Positions 33,306 through 47,849 of a stretch of DNA of 64,000 bases are shown piece by piece. The stretch spans positions 130,789,917-130,853,916 of the forward strand of contig CP136066.1 in assembly GCA_032622095.1 (NCBI GenBank). The letters are read 5' to 3'. The stretch comes from Siphonodentalium dalli (taxonomy: Eukaryota; Mollusca; Scaphopoda; Gadilida; Siphonodentaliidae). The first letter of the stretch is position 1. The number at the start of each line of letters is the position of its first letter. The position numbers and the translations under genes were made by a program. A model generated the notes under the pieces. It was given only the letters and a program-made list of their open reading frames with translations. It did no database searches and was not told the DNA's origin.

Positions 33306-34029
33306 GCAACAAAATACAACACGATAACTACCTGCAGTCAGTTTACCAGTTATAATTACATTATTTCTCTCATTCAAAGTGGTTTTGAAGCCCAACTCAT
33401 TGCCAAAACACTAAAAAAACAAGCAGGAAATTGTTTTTTTAGTTGCGGAAAAAATTGCTTGTTGGTGGCTTTGACCACCCACCCACCTCGGCATATGTGC
33501 CGGAATTTTTGTCTTCACCCCCCCCCCTGTGTGCACCAGCATGGCGAATGCCATAAATGTGGGTCTGAATCATAGCACAAACTTTAAATTTCATTCTTTT
33601 TTGTCCATTTCGGCGGCCATGTTGGGACAGACATTATACAGATGTAGTTCACGACTAAGCATTGTTTGAATTTATTTCAATGTATTATCAATTTGGCATT
33701 AATGTGTTTACATATGACTGCATTCACATATGGCCTTATGGAAATACTTCAGAATTTGAACCATTCTGAAAAATCACGATATCTCAAAAAGTTCTTGAAA
33801 CTCGGATTTTTGGGTACTTTTGGTATGTTGTTCATAAACATGTTCTTATTTTATCCCTGAAAAAAAAATCAGCTTTCTCCGATTTTCGTCCTCAGTGGAC
33901 ACATAATGTGCCTGGACTATATAGGCGTTTCCTGTCTAACATATACTTCCTTTGACATATCGTTATGGAAAGTTTTTTTTGCTGTAAATTAAAGGCAAAT
34001 GTTTTGTTCGCAGAATGTCAATTGCGTAT

Positions 34030-34650
34030 ATTCGCAGATCTTTGCCGCAAACTTTTGTTTGCTGCAACTTTGCAGTAAAGTTAGTTTGTATGCTGCAACT
34101 TTGCAGTAAACTTAGATTCGATGCAAAACGTTAAGTGGCGACAATTAAGTACACAGTAAATTTTAGATTAGAGTTTTAAGTTCGCGGTAAGTGTAATGTA
34201 ATCTTGGTTTGGAAATTTGTTCGCCACATGTGCGTTTCAAACTTGGAATTTCAAATCTGTTATCACTAAATATTGTTTAAAGTTTGGACTTGAACATTTG
34301 AACCATTAGATTAATTTCATCATAATCCAAGTCATCAATCCGCGAGTGTCTGTAATAGAGCCACGAACCCTCCTCCACTACATGCACATTACATGTATGT
34401 GCATGGCCAGTCCACAGATATTTCATGTGTATTATTTTGCAGTAAATTTAAATTGGATGCAAAAAGTTTGCGATAAGTTCATACTAAATTTGAGATTAGT
34501 TTGCGGTAAGTGTATACTAGAATCTTGGTTTGGAAAATATGTTCGACCCATGTGCGTTTCAAACTTTGAATTTCAATTTTGTTCACCATATATTTGTTTC
34601 AAGTTTGGGTTTGATAATTTGCATCATTAATTTCATCATAATCCACGGCA
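34030..34650 (+). repeat. Two diverged direct repeats, about 330 bp apart
   Basis: Copies near 34095-34335 and 34435-34645 share GCAGTAAA-TTA, ATTAG-GTT...GCGGTAAGTGTA, AATCTTGGTTTGGAAA, CCATGTGCGTTTCAAACTT and TTTCATCATAATCCA. A smaller duplication of GCTGCAACTTTGCAGTAAA precedes them (34055-34110). Confidence 0.75.
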
Positions 34651-35062
34651 GTATAAAACAATGATGTGGGGAAACGCCATGGCAACATGTGACATCAATG
34701 TTACAGGTTGATTAAATTTCTCGCGGGACATTTTTCCTAATTTCGAGGGATGATTATTTTTTTTAATTCCCAATCTAACAAGCAATGGATTATATATGGT
34801 CAACCAAATTCCACATAATGTTTTTAAAAATGTTAATACCCCAGGTTCTTTTGTCGAATAGCTTTGTTGTTGCTATCATAAGTTTGTAATCATGAAAACA
34901 CACCAAATATATATGTGGCTATTCAATGGGTATGTGTCCTTGGAAATCGAAAGTTAAAAAAGTTGAAAAGTGAAACGGGAACCGGAATATGGACTTGAGT
35001 CAGACAACATGCACGAACGTTTTAGATATATCAGTTGTTAATATAATGCCAACGTAAATCAT

Positions 35063-35245
35063 TGTTGGTATACACCATGTGTAAAAATAATCTGGATCAA
35101 GCAGAATACCCATAAGACAACCTCAATGATCCGTTTCAGCAAGCCGCATTTTCAAACAGATCATACGCAGGTGATTTGCACGGACTATTTTGAAAAACGC
35201 AGCGCGCTCTCAGTGGATCTATTCAAGGGAATTTTAAATTTGTGA
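35063..35245 (+). pseudogene. Possible THAP-like zinc-finger remnant
   Basis: The frame starting at 35063 reads CWYTPCVKIIW, later SMIRFSKPHF, then VICTDYFEKRSA, and stops near 35243. THAP domains have C-x(2-4)-C, a spacer of about 35-50 residues, C-x2-H and often an ICS-H-F end. Here the first pair and the ICTDYF segment fit, but the final His is Tyr and there is no upstream Met or downstream domain. If real it is a degraded exon of a THAP protein or P-type transposase. The match is weak. Confidence 0.25.
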
Positions 35246-35280
35246 TCTCCAATATGTTGTCTCAAATGTTAAGGCTTCTG

Positions 35281-35510
35281 GAAGCGTATCCCGTACTATA
35301 CCGTGGTAAATTATCCTAATATCGAGGTAAATTACCCTGGTATAATTACTCAAGTATACGTATATACTTACATCCCGGTAAAATACCTTGGTGAAATACA
35401 TGGATGGGTGAATTTCACTAGAGTATATACATGGGTGGGTCTACAAAGTAGTGAAGATTTTACAAGACGAATTTTACCAGAGTGACACCCTGGTAAAATT
35501 ACAACAGTGT
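35281..35510 (+). repeat. GGTAAA-rich imperfect repeat
   Basis: Short words such as TGGTAAATTA, GAGGTAAATTACC, CCGGTAAAATACC and CTGGTAAAATTAC recur at irregular spacing. They resemble in style the repeat at 61960-62400. Confidence 0.5.
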
Positions 35511-35518
35511 ACATGTTC

Positions 35519-35660
35519 CAATCACCCTTGTTTACTGAAGTGTTTTTGTGTTTTTGTTTTTGTTTAAAGGATAAGGTCTATATGGTGGTGTATTCACCAT
35601 TGTTTACTTGAGTGTTTTTTGTTTTAAAAAAAAAAGGATAAGGTCTATATGGTCGGTATT
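35519..35660 (+). repeat. Short tandem duplication (about 75 bp)
   Basis: TTGTTTACT-AGTGTTTTT and GGATAAGGTCTATATGG each occur twice in the same order. Confidence 0.7.
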
Positions 35661-37734
35661 TCGTGTATTACTAAGGTGAGACATCATGAACACTGCATTC
35701 TGCAGTTATTTTAGAAGATAAATATTCTACCGGGCAAAATTCACACGGACAAGAACCATTTTATATAACACGAATACTGATGTCCATGAACAATTTATAC
35801 CGAGCATTATTCTGAAGCATGTAATTAAAATTAACTCAATTTAATCTTCAAACTTGGTCGCTATTTTCTATCTGGAGTCAGCTGATCCACGTGGTTGTTA
35901 ATGACATTTTGTTGAAATTAGTTTAAAAAAATCAGAGTTAATACTATATCACTTAAAATACATTGATATTGATTAAACCATATCACGTAAAACATGTATA
36001 TAGGAAGCACGAGAACTTAACGCATATAGTCATTTGCATCAAGCCTTTATATGGTTAGGGTGGATACACACATGCATGTAATGTCTGTATGTAAAATACA
36101 TGTATTTTACATGGCCACACCAATAATTGACAAAATTAATCACCTGCGCGCGAGAGATCAATTTCACCAGTGAGTAGTTATAAGCCATTATCAAACAAAC
36201 TGCCATCAAAAAATTTCAGGCCAGTCATAAATATGTCTTCTTTCATGGATGCCGAAATGAGTAATTCTTGTCTGATATCTGTTGCTGTTTTTCACGAGTT
36301 ATAATTCATTTCGAAAAGTGGATTAGAGCCGGTCGATTTTATACTTGATTTGTTTCTGTCATTTCTTGGAAACAGGGTCATCCAAAACAAACATAAAATA
36401 TGCAGAATTCTTTTATAGGATGATACCGGCTTGTTGAGACTTCTCTGATAATTTGAGAGCGAGCTCATGTAATAACATTAATTCAATTGGGATTGCAAAT
36501 ATTCATTATAGCGCCAAAAAATAATGTAGGTACAGCGTTGAAATTAAAAAGAGTGACAGACCCCCCCCCCCCCCCATTTATATACATATATGTTTCTCAA
36601 GCCAAAGGTTGAACAAGCTCCTAACTGTCACAAGCTTGAATTATAACATTTTCGACCATAATCCATGATTGGGGGAGGGGCTGGTTCTCGAAAGCTTCCA
36701 ATAACTAAGGGAGTTAATTGAATGTATCAGCCGGGATTATCTGGGCAAGAATTACAATATAATGTTTTACTTAAATATTCCATAGTTGTAAATTTTGCGT
36801 ATAACTGTATAACACAAGAGAGGAAATGTGACGTAGTTGGGAACTCGTAGCTAGGCAACCCTTTCGCCGAATGAAGACAAACAGCAACACCATGCATTCA
36901 AATTTAAAGCTGTATAATGTGTTCATAATTGTATGAATGGCATAAATTGCTGCATATTAGATTAATCACTCGTAGAAAACAGACACGACAGACATGACTA
37001 CGATATTTATAAAGCAGAGTGTCAGGACTCAGGGTGTTGCATGCAGACCCCCCCCCCGGTCGAGGAAATATGCAATGGTGAATTCGGTAGCTTCTGGGAT
37101 AATATAGCTCCCCGTGCATGTTGGGGAAGAGGCCATCACTGGTATTAACATCAATAGAAGACTGACAATGATTTAAACAGAACGTCGACCATTTGAGTTA
37201 TCGCGCGAATAATTATTTTAAGCGGCCTGACGACTTTGTCCCAGTCAACGGCTCTTCAGCGGTTCAGAGTTTAACTCACTGTGGTCAAACACAGTCGCAA
37301 TGATTGGGTTGTCAGCGGACACATATTACACGGTCTGTATGATCCATGTAAAACGCCAAATACACGATATTTACAGAGATTACATGCATGTGTGTATCCA
37401 CCCTTAAGGCGCGTACACATGGCGGGCAAGAAAATATCAGGTATGCCCCATGTGACTTACTTGACCAATCAAATAAATAATACCGGAAAATATCCGACGA
37501 AGGCAGCGCGCTGATACTTTATCGCCAGTTGGTGATATGTGTTCACCTTGATTGGTGGCCATCGGTATCCGTTAACTAATCTCTATAAGGGACACGCTGG
37601 TAACCGTTCACGCACTCGAGTTATGATCCATAAATATTATCGCCTGTTTCAACAATTGACTTCGTAATTCCATTTTGGATTGTTTGACATAATCGCTGAG
37701 CTATTATATGGATATGTGTCGGGACATATATATC
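35661..37734. other. No supported gene
   Basis: AT-rich with C tracts at about 36560-36577 and 37050-37058. Short frames such as 37281-37514 (plus) are unrecognised. Confidence 0.4.
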
Positions 37735-38085
37735 TTTTGAGGGTTTCCGCTGACGGAGGATGTCCATGGATTTCCAACTGCACCCCCTCTTGAATCGGGC
37801 CAAAGACCCAAGATCACATAATTGAATTTGCACACCTCCCATGAGTCCCATCGTCTTTGAATTTCCCATATGGTACCTCACATACCTTGAATTTTGACTG
37901 GACACCGGGGAGGGAGGGGCCTAGAAGAAATTCCAAACCAATAATTTGACCAAAGTAGGAAAAATGCAAATGTTGGTCTAAAACCACGAATTCCACATAC
38001 ATTAATGGTTGAAAAATCGGACTACAAGAACAATTTCAAACCATTGTTGGTGTGAAATTTCCAACTAATATTGTTTCCAAGTTGG
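37735..38085. mobile_element. Degenerate relative of the hAT-like element at 23042-24213
   Basis: Shares, in the same order, GGGTTTCCGCTGACGGAGGATGTCC-like, ATTTCCAACTGCACCCCCTC, CTTGAATCGG, ATGCAAATGTTGGTC and CATTGTTGGTGTGAAATTTC with the element inserted in the 24-bp minisatellite, but is shorter and lacks intact ends. Confidence 0.6.
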
Positions 38086-40076
38086 CGGGGGTCTCGGGTC
38101 CCCACATGCACCCATGTAAGTTCGGTAACGTAATGTACACCACAGCCCCATGCACCAAGCAACAATCTCCTGAAAACTTCATATGGGGTATCAATGGGGG
38201 TGGGGTCATCCGATTTGCCACAAAACCATAATAACATTTGTCACCCCACATATACATGCACTATGAAATTATAACATTTCCAAATGTCCAAATAACGTGA
38301 CCACTTTCTCATTATGCAGACGGTCTTTATGCATGCAACGTTGCTAATCCCACCCGACTTCGGTAATACAATGTCAACAGTTGGAAATTTTAAAAAGCTA
38401 TGAATTGCCAAAATGGACTATAGGTTATTTACCGGACGCAATTCACTTGAACCAGCATGACTAAATCTGTTCTGATTGAGCTCAATCATCGCCGTCTAAA
38501 CCGCCGCGTTCTCACGGGCGTAATCTTTGCAGCAATAAAATATCAGTGTGCAATTTTACCTGATATTTTCTTGCAGATATTTTCTTGCAGCTTCATGTGT
38601 ACGCGCCCTTAGTGGTTAGTTTACGTGCAAAACATATAACATGCTAATACTGTCTTCATTTATCAAACACAAGACGAATTATTTTGTCACTCTTTTTGCG
38701 GTGTGAATTATGAGGACATTGATAAAAACGATGCTATTGACAATCGAGAGGATAGCGAGACTCAGCCTCTGTGACTATGATGCACACCACCCCTCGATAT
38801 ATATACCACCGCGCTCGGAGATACGCAGTAGTGTTGGCGACAATGATGCATTTAATCCTTGTCTGTTTTATTCGTGAAGGATTTAAATTTAACCAAGTCT
38901 ATTTTTAAAACCTATTTTGCTTCTCAGGATGCGAGTGCATAAATTAACACGCTTATAACAAGAAGCGGCAACTGAAAGTCACTATTAAAAGTGGTTTCCG
39001 CACCCAATTTTGCCAAATGTCTGTGTCATATTCTCACAATACCAGGTTACCAAACCGACCGCGGCTTTTCAGTTTAAATGGGGGTCTTTCGGAGTTCTAC
39101 AACTGTGTACATTTAAAAAAAAGAAATATAAACACAAATAGGTCCTCACTTTTTGGAATAACATTATTACGTGAAGGAATTATTATATCAACAGATTTGA
39201 ATGCATCAGTTAGAGGGGACATTTGGCGATGTCTTGTTCGTCTGAGGGCAATTCGACTTGTGTTTAAACCAGATACGTAGCGTGCACTATAACTGAGGGT
39301 GGTGGCTAAAATTTTCCCGAGATGGGCGTTCTTGGTTTTACACTATTCGTGGACATAAGTTATAGAATTAACGTGTAAATTCTGGATCAAATTCAAATCT
39401 AAAGTATACTACAATATAAATCTTTGTTGCCATGCTTCACCAGACATGTTGGTTCGACGTTGCGAGACACTCAATATCTAATCTATTAGCATTGTCTGAA
39501 CTGGGGAAGAGAAGTCTCGTATATTAGAGAGTGTTTCTTAACCATGTAACATCATTTTGTCTTTCTGGGTATGGTGATCAGCGACACTGACATATATGGT
39601 ATTACTCCGTCAGAGCTATCTCACTGGTGTGCAACTACAACTAATGCGCATTAAGTTTGTCGTGTTTGCTCAATGCTAAGTAAGGAACAAATCCGCCATG
39701 TTTACACGAGAAGCTTATGTCCTGGTAGGTACCATACCTTATGGTGTCTCAAGGTCAAAATCAATGACGTGGATTACTCATACTGACTAATTTCAGTGAA
39801 TCAAACAGATAAATGGAATGCACATGTGGACACCTTTTCCCACCGTAGGAATATGACATTCAACAAATGTCTGTATTTACGAAAGCACGACGTCTAAACT
39901 ACGAACATAGTCTTTATAGTCAGCAGATTACTCTCTTTTTATCTTTCGGCCTCATAGTCCTCACCTGAATTTAATGTATAAGTACGAGTTATATTATTGA
40001 ACGAAATAACAATACGTTACGTTGACTATACGCGTGATGTCCCGGTGTTCCAATAATATATATAGTGGATGGACTC
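38086..40076. other. No supported gene
   Basis: AT-rich sequence. An 87-codon frame at 39017-39280 (plus) is unrecognised. Nothing else is seen. Confidence 0.4.
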
Positions 40077-43000
40077 TATATTCCCACATGATTCTCCTTT
40101 ATATTCCCACATGATTCTACTTTATATTCCCACATGATTCTACTTTATTTATATTCCCACGTGATTCACTTTATATTCCCACATGATTCACTTTATATTC
40201 CCACATGATTCTACTTTATATTCCCACCTGATTCTACTTTATATTCCCACCTGATTCTCCTTTATATTCCCACATGATTCTCCTTTATATTCCCACATGA
40301 TTCTACTTTATATTCCCACATGATTCTACTTTATTTATATTCTCACATGATTCACTTTATATTCCCACATGATTCTACTTTATATTCCCACATGATTCAC
40401 ATTATATTCCCTCATGATTCAACTTTATATTCCCACATGATTCACTTTATATTCCCACATGATTCTACTTTATTTTCCCACATGATTCTCCTTTATATTC
40501 CCACATGATTCACTTTATATTCCCACATGATTCAATTTATATTCGCACATGATTCTACTTTATTTTCCCACATGATTCCCTTTATATTCCCACATGACTC
40601 TACTTTATATTCCCACATGATTCTCCTTTATATTCCCACATGATTCTACTTTATTTATTTTCCCACATGATTCCCTTTATATTCCCACATGATTCTCCTT
40701 TATTTATATTCCCACATGATTCACTTTATTTTCCCACATGATTCTACTTTATATTCCCACATGATTCCCTTTATATTCCCACATGACTCTACTTTATATT
40801 CCCACATGACTCTACTTTATATTCCCACATGATTCTCCTTTATATTCCCACATGATTCTACTTTATTTATTTTCCCACATGATTCCCTTTATATTCCCAC
40901 ATGATTCTCCTTTATTTATATTCCCACATGATTCACTTTATTTTCCCACATGATTCTACTTTATTTTCCCACATGATTCCCTTTATATTCCCACATGACT
41001 CTACTTTATATTCCCACATGACTCTACTTTATATTCCCACATGACTCTACTTTATATTCCCACATGACTCTACTTTATTTTCCCACATGATTCCCTTTAT
41101 ATTCCCACATGACTCTACTTTATATTCCCACATGATTCTCCTTTATATTCCCACATGATTCTACTTTATTTATTTTCCCACATGATTCCCTTTATATTCC
41201 CACATGATTCTCCTTTATTTATATTCCCACATGATTCACTTTATATTCCCACATGATTCTACTTTATTTTCCCACATGATTCCCTTTATATTCCCACATG
41301 ACTCTACTTTATATTCCCACATGACTCTACTTTATATTCCCACATGACTCTACTTTATATTCCCACATGATTAACTTTATATTCCCACATGATTCACTTT
41401 ATATTCCCACATGATTCTACTTTATATTCCCACATAAATCTACTTCATATTCCCACATGATTCTACTTTATAATCCCTCATGATTCTACTTTATATTCCC
41501 ACATGATTCTCCTTTATATTCCCACATGATTCTACTTTATATTCCAACATGATTCTCCTTTATATTCCCACATGATTCTACTTTATAATCCCACATGAAT
41601 CTACATTATATTCCCACATGATTCTACTTTATATTCCCACATGATTCTACTTTATATTCCCACATGATTCTAATTTATTTTCCCACATGATTCTCCTTTA
41701 TATTCTCACATGATTCTACTTTATATTCCCACATGATTCTACTTTATATTCCCACATGATTCTCCTTTATATTCCCACATGATTCTACTTTATATTCCAA
41801 CATGATTCTCCTTTATATTCCCACATGATTCTACTTTATAATCCCACATGACTCTACATTATATTCCCACATGATTCTACTTTATATTTCCACATGACAC
41901 TACTTTATATTCCAACATGATTCTACTTTATATTCCCACATAAATCTACTTTATATTCCAACATGATTCTACATATTTCCCCACATAATTCTCCTTTATA
42001 TTCCAACATGATTCTCCTTTATATTCCCACATGATTCTACTTTATAATCCCACATGAATCTACATTATATTCCCACATGATTCTACTTTATATTCCCACA
42101 TGACACTACTTTATATTCCAACATGATTCTACTTTATATTCCCACATAAATCTACTTTATATTCCAACATGATTCTACATATTTCCCCACATAATTCTCC
42201 TTTATATTCCAACATGATTCTCCTTTATATTCCCACACGATTCTACTTTATATTCCCACATGACTCTACTTTATATTCCCACATGATTCTACTTTATATT
42301 CCCACATGATTCTCCTTTATATTTCAACATGATTCTACTTTATATTCCCACATGATTCTACTTTATATTCCCACATGATTATCCTTTATATTCCCACATG
42401 ATTCTACTTTATATTCCCACATGATTCTCCTTTATATTCCCATATGATTCTATATATTCCCACATAAATCTAATTTATATTCCCACATGATACTACTTTA
42501 TATTCCAACATGATTCTACTTTATATTCCCACATGATTCTACTTTATATTCCCACATGATTCTCCTTTATATTCCCACATGATTCTACTTTATATTCCCA
42601 CATGATTCTCCTTTATATTCCCACATGATTCTATATATTCCCACATCAATCTACTTTATATTCCCACATGATACTACTTTATATTCCAACATGATTCTAC
42701 TTTATTTATATTCCCACGTGATTCACTTAATATTCCCACATGATTCTCCTTTATATTCCCACATGATTCTCCTTTATATTCCCACATGATTCTCCTTTAT
42801 ATTCCCACATGATTCTACTTTATATTCCCAGATGATTCACTTTATATTCCCACATGATTCTACTTTATATTTCCACATGATTCTACTTTATATTCCCAAA
42901 TGATTCTAATTTATTTTCCCACATGATTCTACTTTATATTCCCACATGATTCTCCTTTATATTCCCACATGATCCTACTTTATATTCCCACATGACTCTA

Positions 43001-46000
43001 CTTTATATTCCCACATGATTCTACTTTATATTCCCAAATGATTCTACTTTATATTCACACATGATTCTCCTTTATATTCCCACATGATCCTACTTTATAT
43101 TCCCTCATGATTCTACTTTATATTCCCACATGATTCTAATTTATTTTCCCACATGATTCTCCTTTATATTCTCACATGATTCTCCTTTATATTCCCACAT
43201 GACTCTACTTTATATTCCTACATGTTTCTACTTTATATTCCCACATAATTCTACTTTATATTCCCACATAATTCTACTTTATATTCCCACATGATTCTCC
43301 TTTATATTCCCACATGACTCTACTTTATATTCCTACATGATTCTACTTTATATTCCCACATAATTCTACTTTATAGTCCCACATTATTCTAATTTATATT
43401 CCCACATGATTCTACTTTATATTCCCACATTATTCTACTTTATATTCCCACATGATTCTACTTTATATTCCCACATGGTTCGCCTTTATATTCCCACATG
43501 ATTCACTTTATATTCCCACATTATTCTACTTTATATTCCCACATGATTCTCCTTTATATTCCCACATGACTCTACTTTATATTCCTACATGATTCTACTT
43601 TATATTCCCACATGATTCTACTTTATATTCCCACATGATTCTACTTTATATTCCCACATGATTCTACTTGATATTCCCACATGATTTTACTTTATATTAT
43701 TGCCACATGATTCTACTTTATATTGCCACATTATTCCACTTTATATTCCCACATGATTCTCCTTTATATTCCCACATGATCCTCCTTTATATTCCCACAT
43801 GATTCTACTTTATATTCCCACATGATTTTACTTTATATTCCCACATGATTCTACTTTATATTCCGACATAATTCTACTTTATATTCCCACATGATTCGAC
43901 TTTATATTCCCACACGATTCTATATATTCCCACATGATTCTACTTTATATTCCCAAATGATACTACTTTATATTCCCACATGATTCTACTTTATATTCCC
44001 ACATGATTCTCCTTTATATATCCAAGTGATTCTACTTCATAATCCCACATGATTCTACATATTTCCCCACATAATTCTCCTTTATATTCCCACATGATTC
44101 TCCTTTATATTCCCACATGATTCTAATTATTCCCACATGATTCTACTTTATATTCCCACATGATTCTATATATTCCCACATGATTCTACTTTATATTCCC
44201 ACATGATTCTATATATTCCCACATGATTCTACTTTATATTCCCACATGATTCTACTTTATATTCCCACATGATTCTATATATTCCCACATGATTCTACTT
44301 TATATTCCCACATGATTCTATATATTCCCACATGATTCTACTTTATATTCCCACATGATTCTACTTTATATTCCCACATGATTCTATATATTCCCACATG
44401 ATTCTACTTTATATTCCCACATGATTCTACTTTATATTCCCACATGATTCTATATATTCCCACAAGATTCTACTTTATATTCCCACATGATTCTATATAT
44501 TCCCACATGATTCTACTTTATATTCCCACATGATTCTACTTTATATTCCCACATGATTCTACTTTATATTCCCACATGATTCTACTTTATATTCCCACAT
44601 GATTCTCCTTTATATTCCCACATGATTCTATATATTCCCACATGATTCTACTTTATATTCCCACATGATACTACTTTATATTCCCACATGATTCTACTTT
44701 ATATTCCCACATGATTCTATATATTCCCACATGATTCTACTTTATATTCCCAAATGATTCTAATTTATTTTCCCACATGATTCTACTTTATATTCCCAAA
44801 TGATTCTCCTTTATATTCCCAAATGATTCTCCTTTACATTCCCACATGATACTACTTTATATTCCAACATGATTCTACTTTATATTCCCACATGATTCTA
44901 CTTTATATTCCCACATGATTCTACTTTATATTCCCACATGATTCTACTTTATATTCCCACATGATTCTCCTTTATATATCCAAGTGATTCTACTTCATAT
45001 TCCCATATGATTCTCCTTTATATTCCCACATGATTCTCGTTTATATTCCCAAATGATTCTACTTTATATTCCCACATGATACTACTTTATATTCCGACAT
45101 GATTCTACTTTATATTCCGACATGATTCTCCTTTATATTCCCACATAATTCTACTTTATATTCCCACATGATTCTACTTTATATTCCCACATGATTCTAC
45201 TTTATATTCCCACATGATTCTCCTTTATATTCCCACATGAGTCTATATATTCCCACATGATTCTACTTTATATTCCCAAATGATACTACTTTATATTCCC
45301 ACATGATTCTACTTTATATTCCCACATGATTCTCCTTTATATATCCAAGTGATTCTACTTCATATTCCCATATGATTCTCCTTTATATTCCCACATGATT
45401 CTACTTTATATTCCCACACGATTCTCCTTTATATTCCCACATGATTCTATATATTCCCACATGATTCTACTTTATATTCACAATTGATACTACTTTATAT
45501 TCCCACATGATTCTACTTTATATTCCCACATGATTCTACTTTATATTCCCATATGATTCTATATATTCCCATATGATTCTACTTTATATTCCCACATGAT
45601 TCTACTTTATATTCCCACATGATTCTACTTTATATTCCCACATGATTCTATATATTCCCACTCGATTCTACTTTATATTCCCACATGATTCTACTTTATA
45701 TTCCCAAATGATTCTACTTTATATTCCCACATGATTCTACTTAATATTCCCACATGATTCTACTTTATATTCCCACATGATTCTACGTTATATTCCCACA
45801 TGATTTTACTTTATATTATTCCCACATGATTCTACTTTATATTCCCACATGATTCTACTTTATTTTCCCACATGATTCTCCTTTATATTCCCACATGATT
45901 GATTTTATATTCCCACACGGTTCTACTTTATATTCCCACATGATTCTCCTTTATATTCCCACATGATTCTACTTTATATTCCCGCATGATTCTACTTTAT

Positions 46001-46714
46001 ATTCCCACATGATTCTACTTTATATTCCCACATGATTCTCCTTTATATTCCCACATGATTCTACATTATATTCCCACATGATTCTACTTTATATTCCCAT
46101 ATGATTCTACTTTATATTCCCATATGATTTTATTTTATATTATTCCCACATGATTCTACTTTATATTCCCACATGATTCTACGTTATATTCCCACATGAT
46201 TCTCCTTTATATTCCCACATGATTGATTTTATATTCCCACATGGTTCTACTTTATATTCCCACATGATTCTCCTTTATATTCCCACATGATTCTCGTTTA
46301 TATTCCCACATGATTCTACTTTATATTCCCACATGATTCTACTTTATATTCCCGCATGATTCTACTTTATATTCCCACATGATTCTACTTTAAATTCCCA
46401 CATGATTCTCCTTTATATTCCCACATGATTCTACATTATATTCCCACATGATTCTACTTTATATTCCCATATATTTCCACATGATTCTACTTTATATTCC
46501 CACATCATTCTACTTTATATTCCCACTTGATTCTACTTTATATTCCCACATGATTCTCCTTTATATTCCCACATGATTCTACTTTATATTCCCACATGAT
46601 TCTCCTTTATATTCCCCACATGATTCTACGTTATATTCCCACATGATTCTCCTTTATATTCCCACATGATTCTAGTTTATATTCCCACATGATTCTAGTT
46701 TATATTCCCACATG
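40077..46714 (+). repeat. 6.6-kb CCCACATGATTC minisatellite
   Basis: Roughly 290 units. The main 23-bp unit contains CCCACATGATTCTACTTTAT; common variants end TCCTTTAT, or are shorter (CACTTTAT 22 bp, CCCTTTAT 22 bp, TATAT 20 bp) or longer (TTTATTTAT). Variants are ordered: a multi-unit pattern with TTTATTTATTTTCCC, GATTCCC and TTTATTTATATT recurs near 40640, 40860 and 41165. Blocks near 41880-42000 and 42070-42200 are near-identical. Alternation with the 20-bp TATAT unit dominates 44100-44700. No long reading frame crosses it. There are no unique spacers, so it is not CRISPR-like. Confidence 0.97.
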
Positions 46715-47849
46715 TGGAACACTAACACTCAAGATTGGTTCTTCGTTTCGTTTTGCCACACGAAAAAAATAAAAACAATTTCCAAGCAGTTTGTTCGCCT
46801 TATAACATTTAGTTCATGATCAGTACTAAATAAGTAGCACTATTATAGATCGCCTCTTTGCTGTTGGGTGTGGTGTAGGCTTCTCAAATAAAATTTGTTT
46901 ACAAAAAAGTGGCAAGGATTTGCGATGGTCTTCTGTGGAGCCAACGTTACGGAATGAAACATCTCAATATGACTGATCCATGTTTGTTTCTTAAATCCCC
47001 AGCGAGCCTCACGGTGTAAATTAGGAAAGTGAGCAAACGTGGCGACCTTCAAAATTCTCGAATCTCGTCGGAAAAATGTCGTGGTATTCCGCTGTAATTA
47101 TATTGCAAACCAGAGTCTGTGCGAAGCCAACTGCCGGTCGATATATCGTGTTTGTCTGTGTATATGTCGCATACTTGCAACCTGACACATGCCACGATTT
47201 GGTCAAACCCAATAATATGACTGTTCAATCAGAACCTTGACCTAGAGCTCGCCACGTATTTTTTTTCTTAACTTTAAGGGATAAATGGTATACTATGAAC
47301 CAATCAGCTATGAATCCCTTTCTTTCAATAGGAAACCAGAAACAGAAACTCAAAAATGTAATAATCGATTTTCTGGATTTCCAATCGAATGTGGGTATGC
47401 ATGAATGCACATATGACTGTTTTAAACCCCAACATTACAGCTAGCGATGATTGCTTTTGGATTGAGATAAAAGGATCTCGATAAATACGCGAACTACTTT
47501 TTTTTTTTAACATAGTTTATTATAACACCGTTTTGACGTTATATCAGCATTTAATATATTCCAGCGGAAGAACACACGCTTTCATTCATAAGTTCTTCCT
47601 CGTGAATAGAATAGGCCTACATATTGTGAATATCACTATTCAATATATAATTTCGGTTTGGAATTGCATTCAGTAATTTAACATATAGGCTCTCGATTTT
47701 ATTAAAAATCATAAGTGCTGACAGAATTTGATAATAATAATAATTATTAATATTATTATTATATAATTCACAAATGGTGAACGCATAGTTCTCAATATTG
47801 TGGTGATAGGCGATTATAACATATGTAGGTTCCATTAAAAGTTTGACCT
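46715..47849. other. No supported gene
   Basis: AT-rich with an ATT/AAT-rich stretch at about 47725-47765. Short minus-strand frames are unrecognised. Confidence 0.4.

Noticed and set aside
40077-46714. Possible CRISPR array
   Set aside because: There are no unique spacers of constant length; it is a eukaryotic-type minisatellite.
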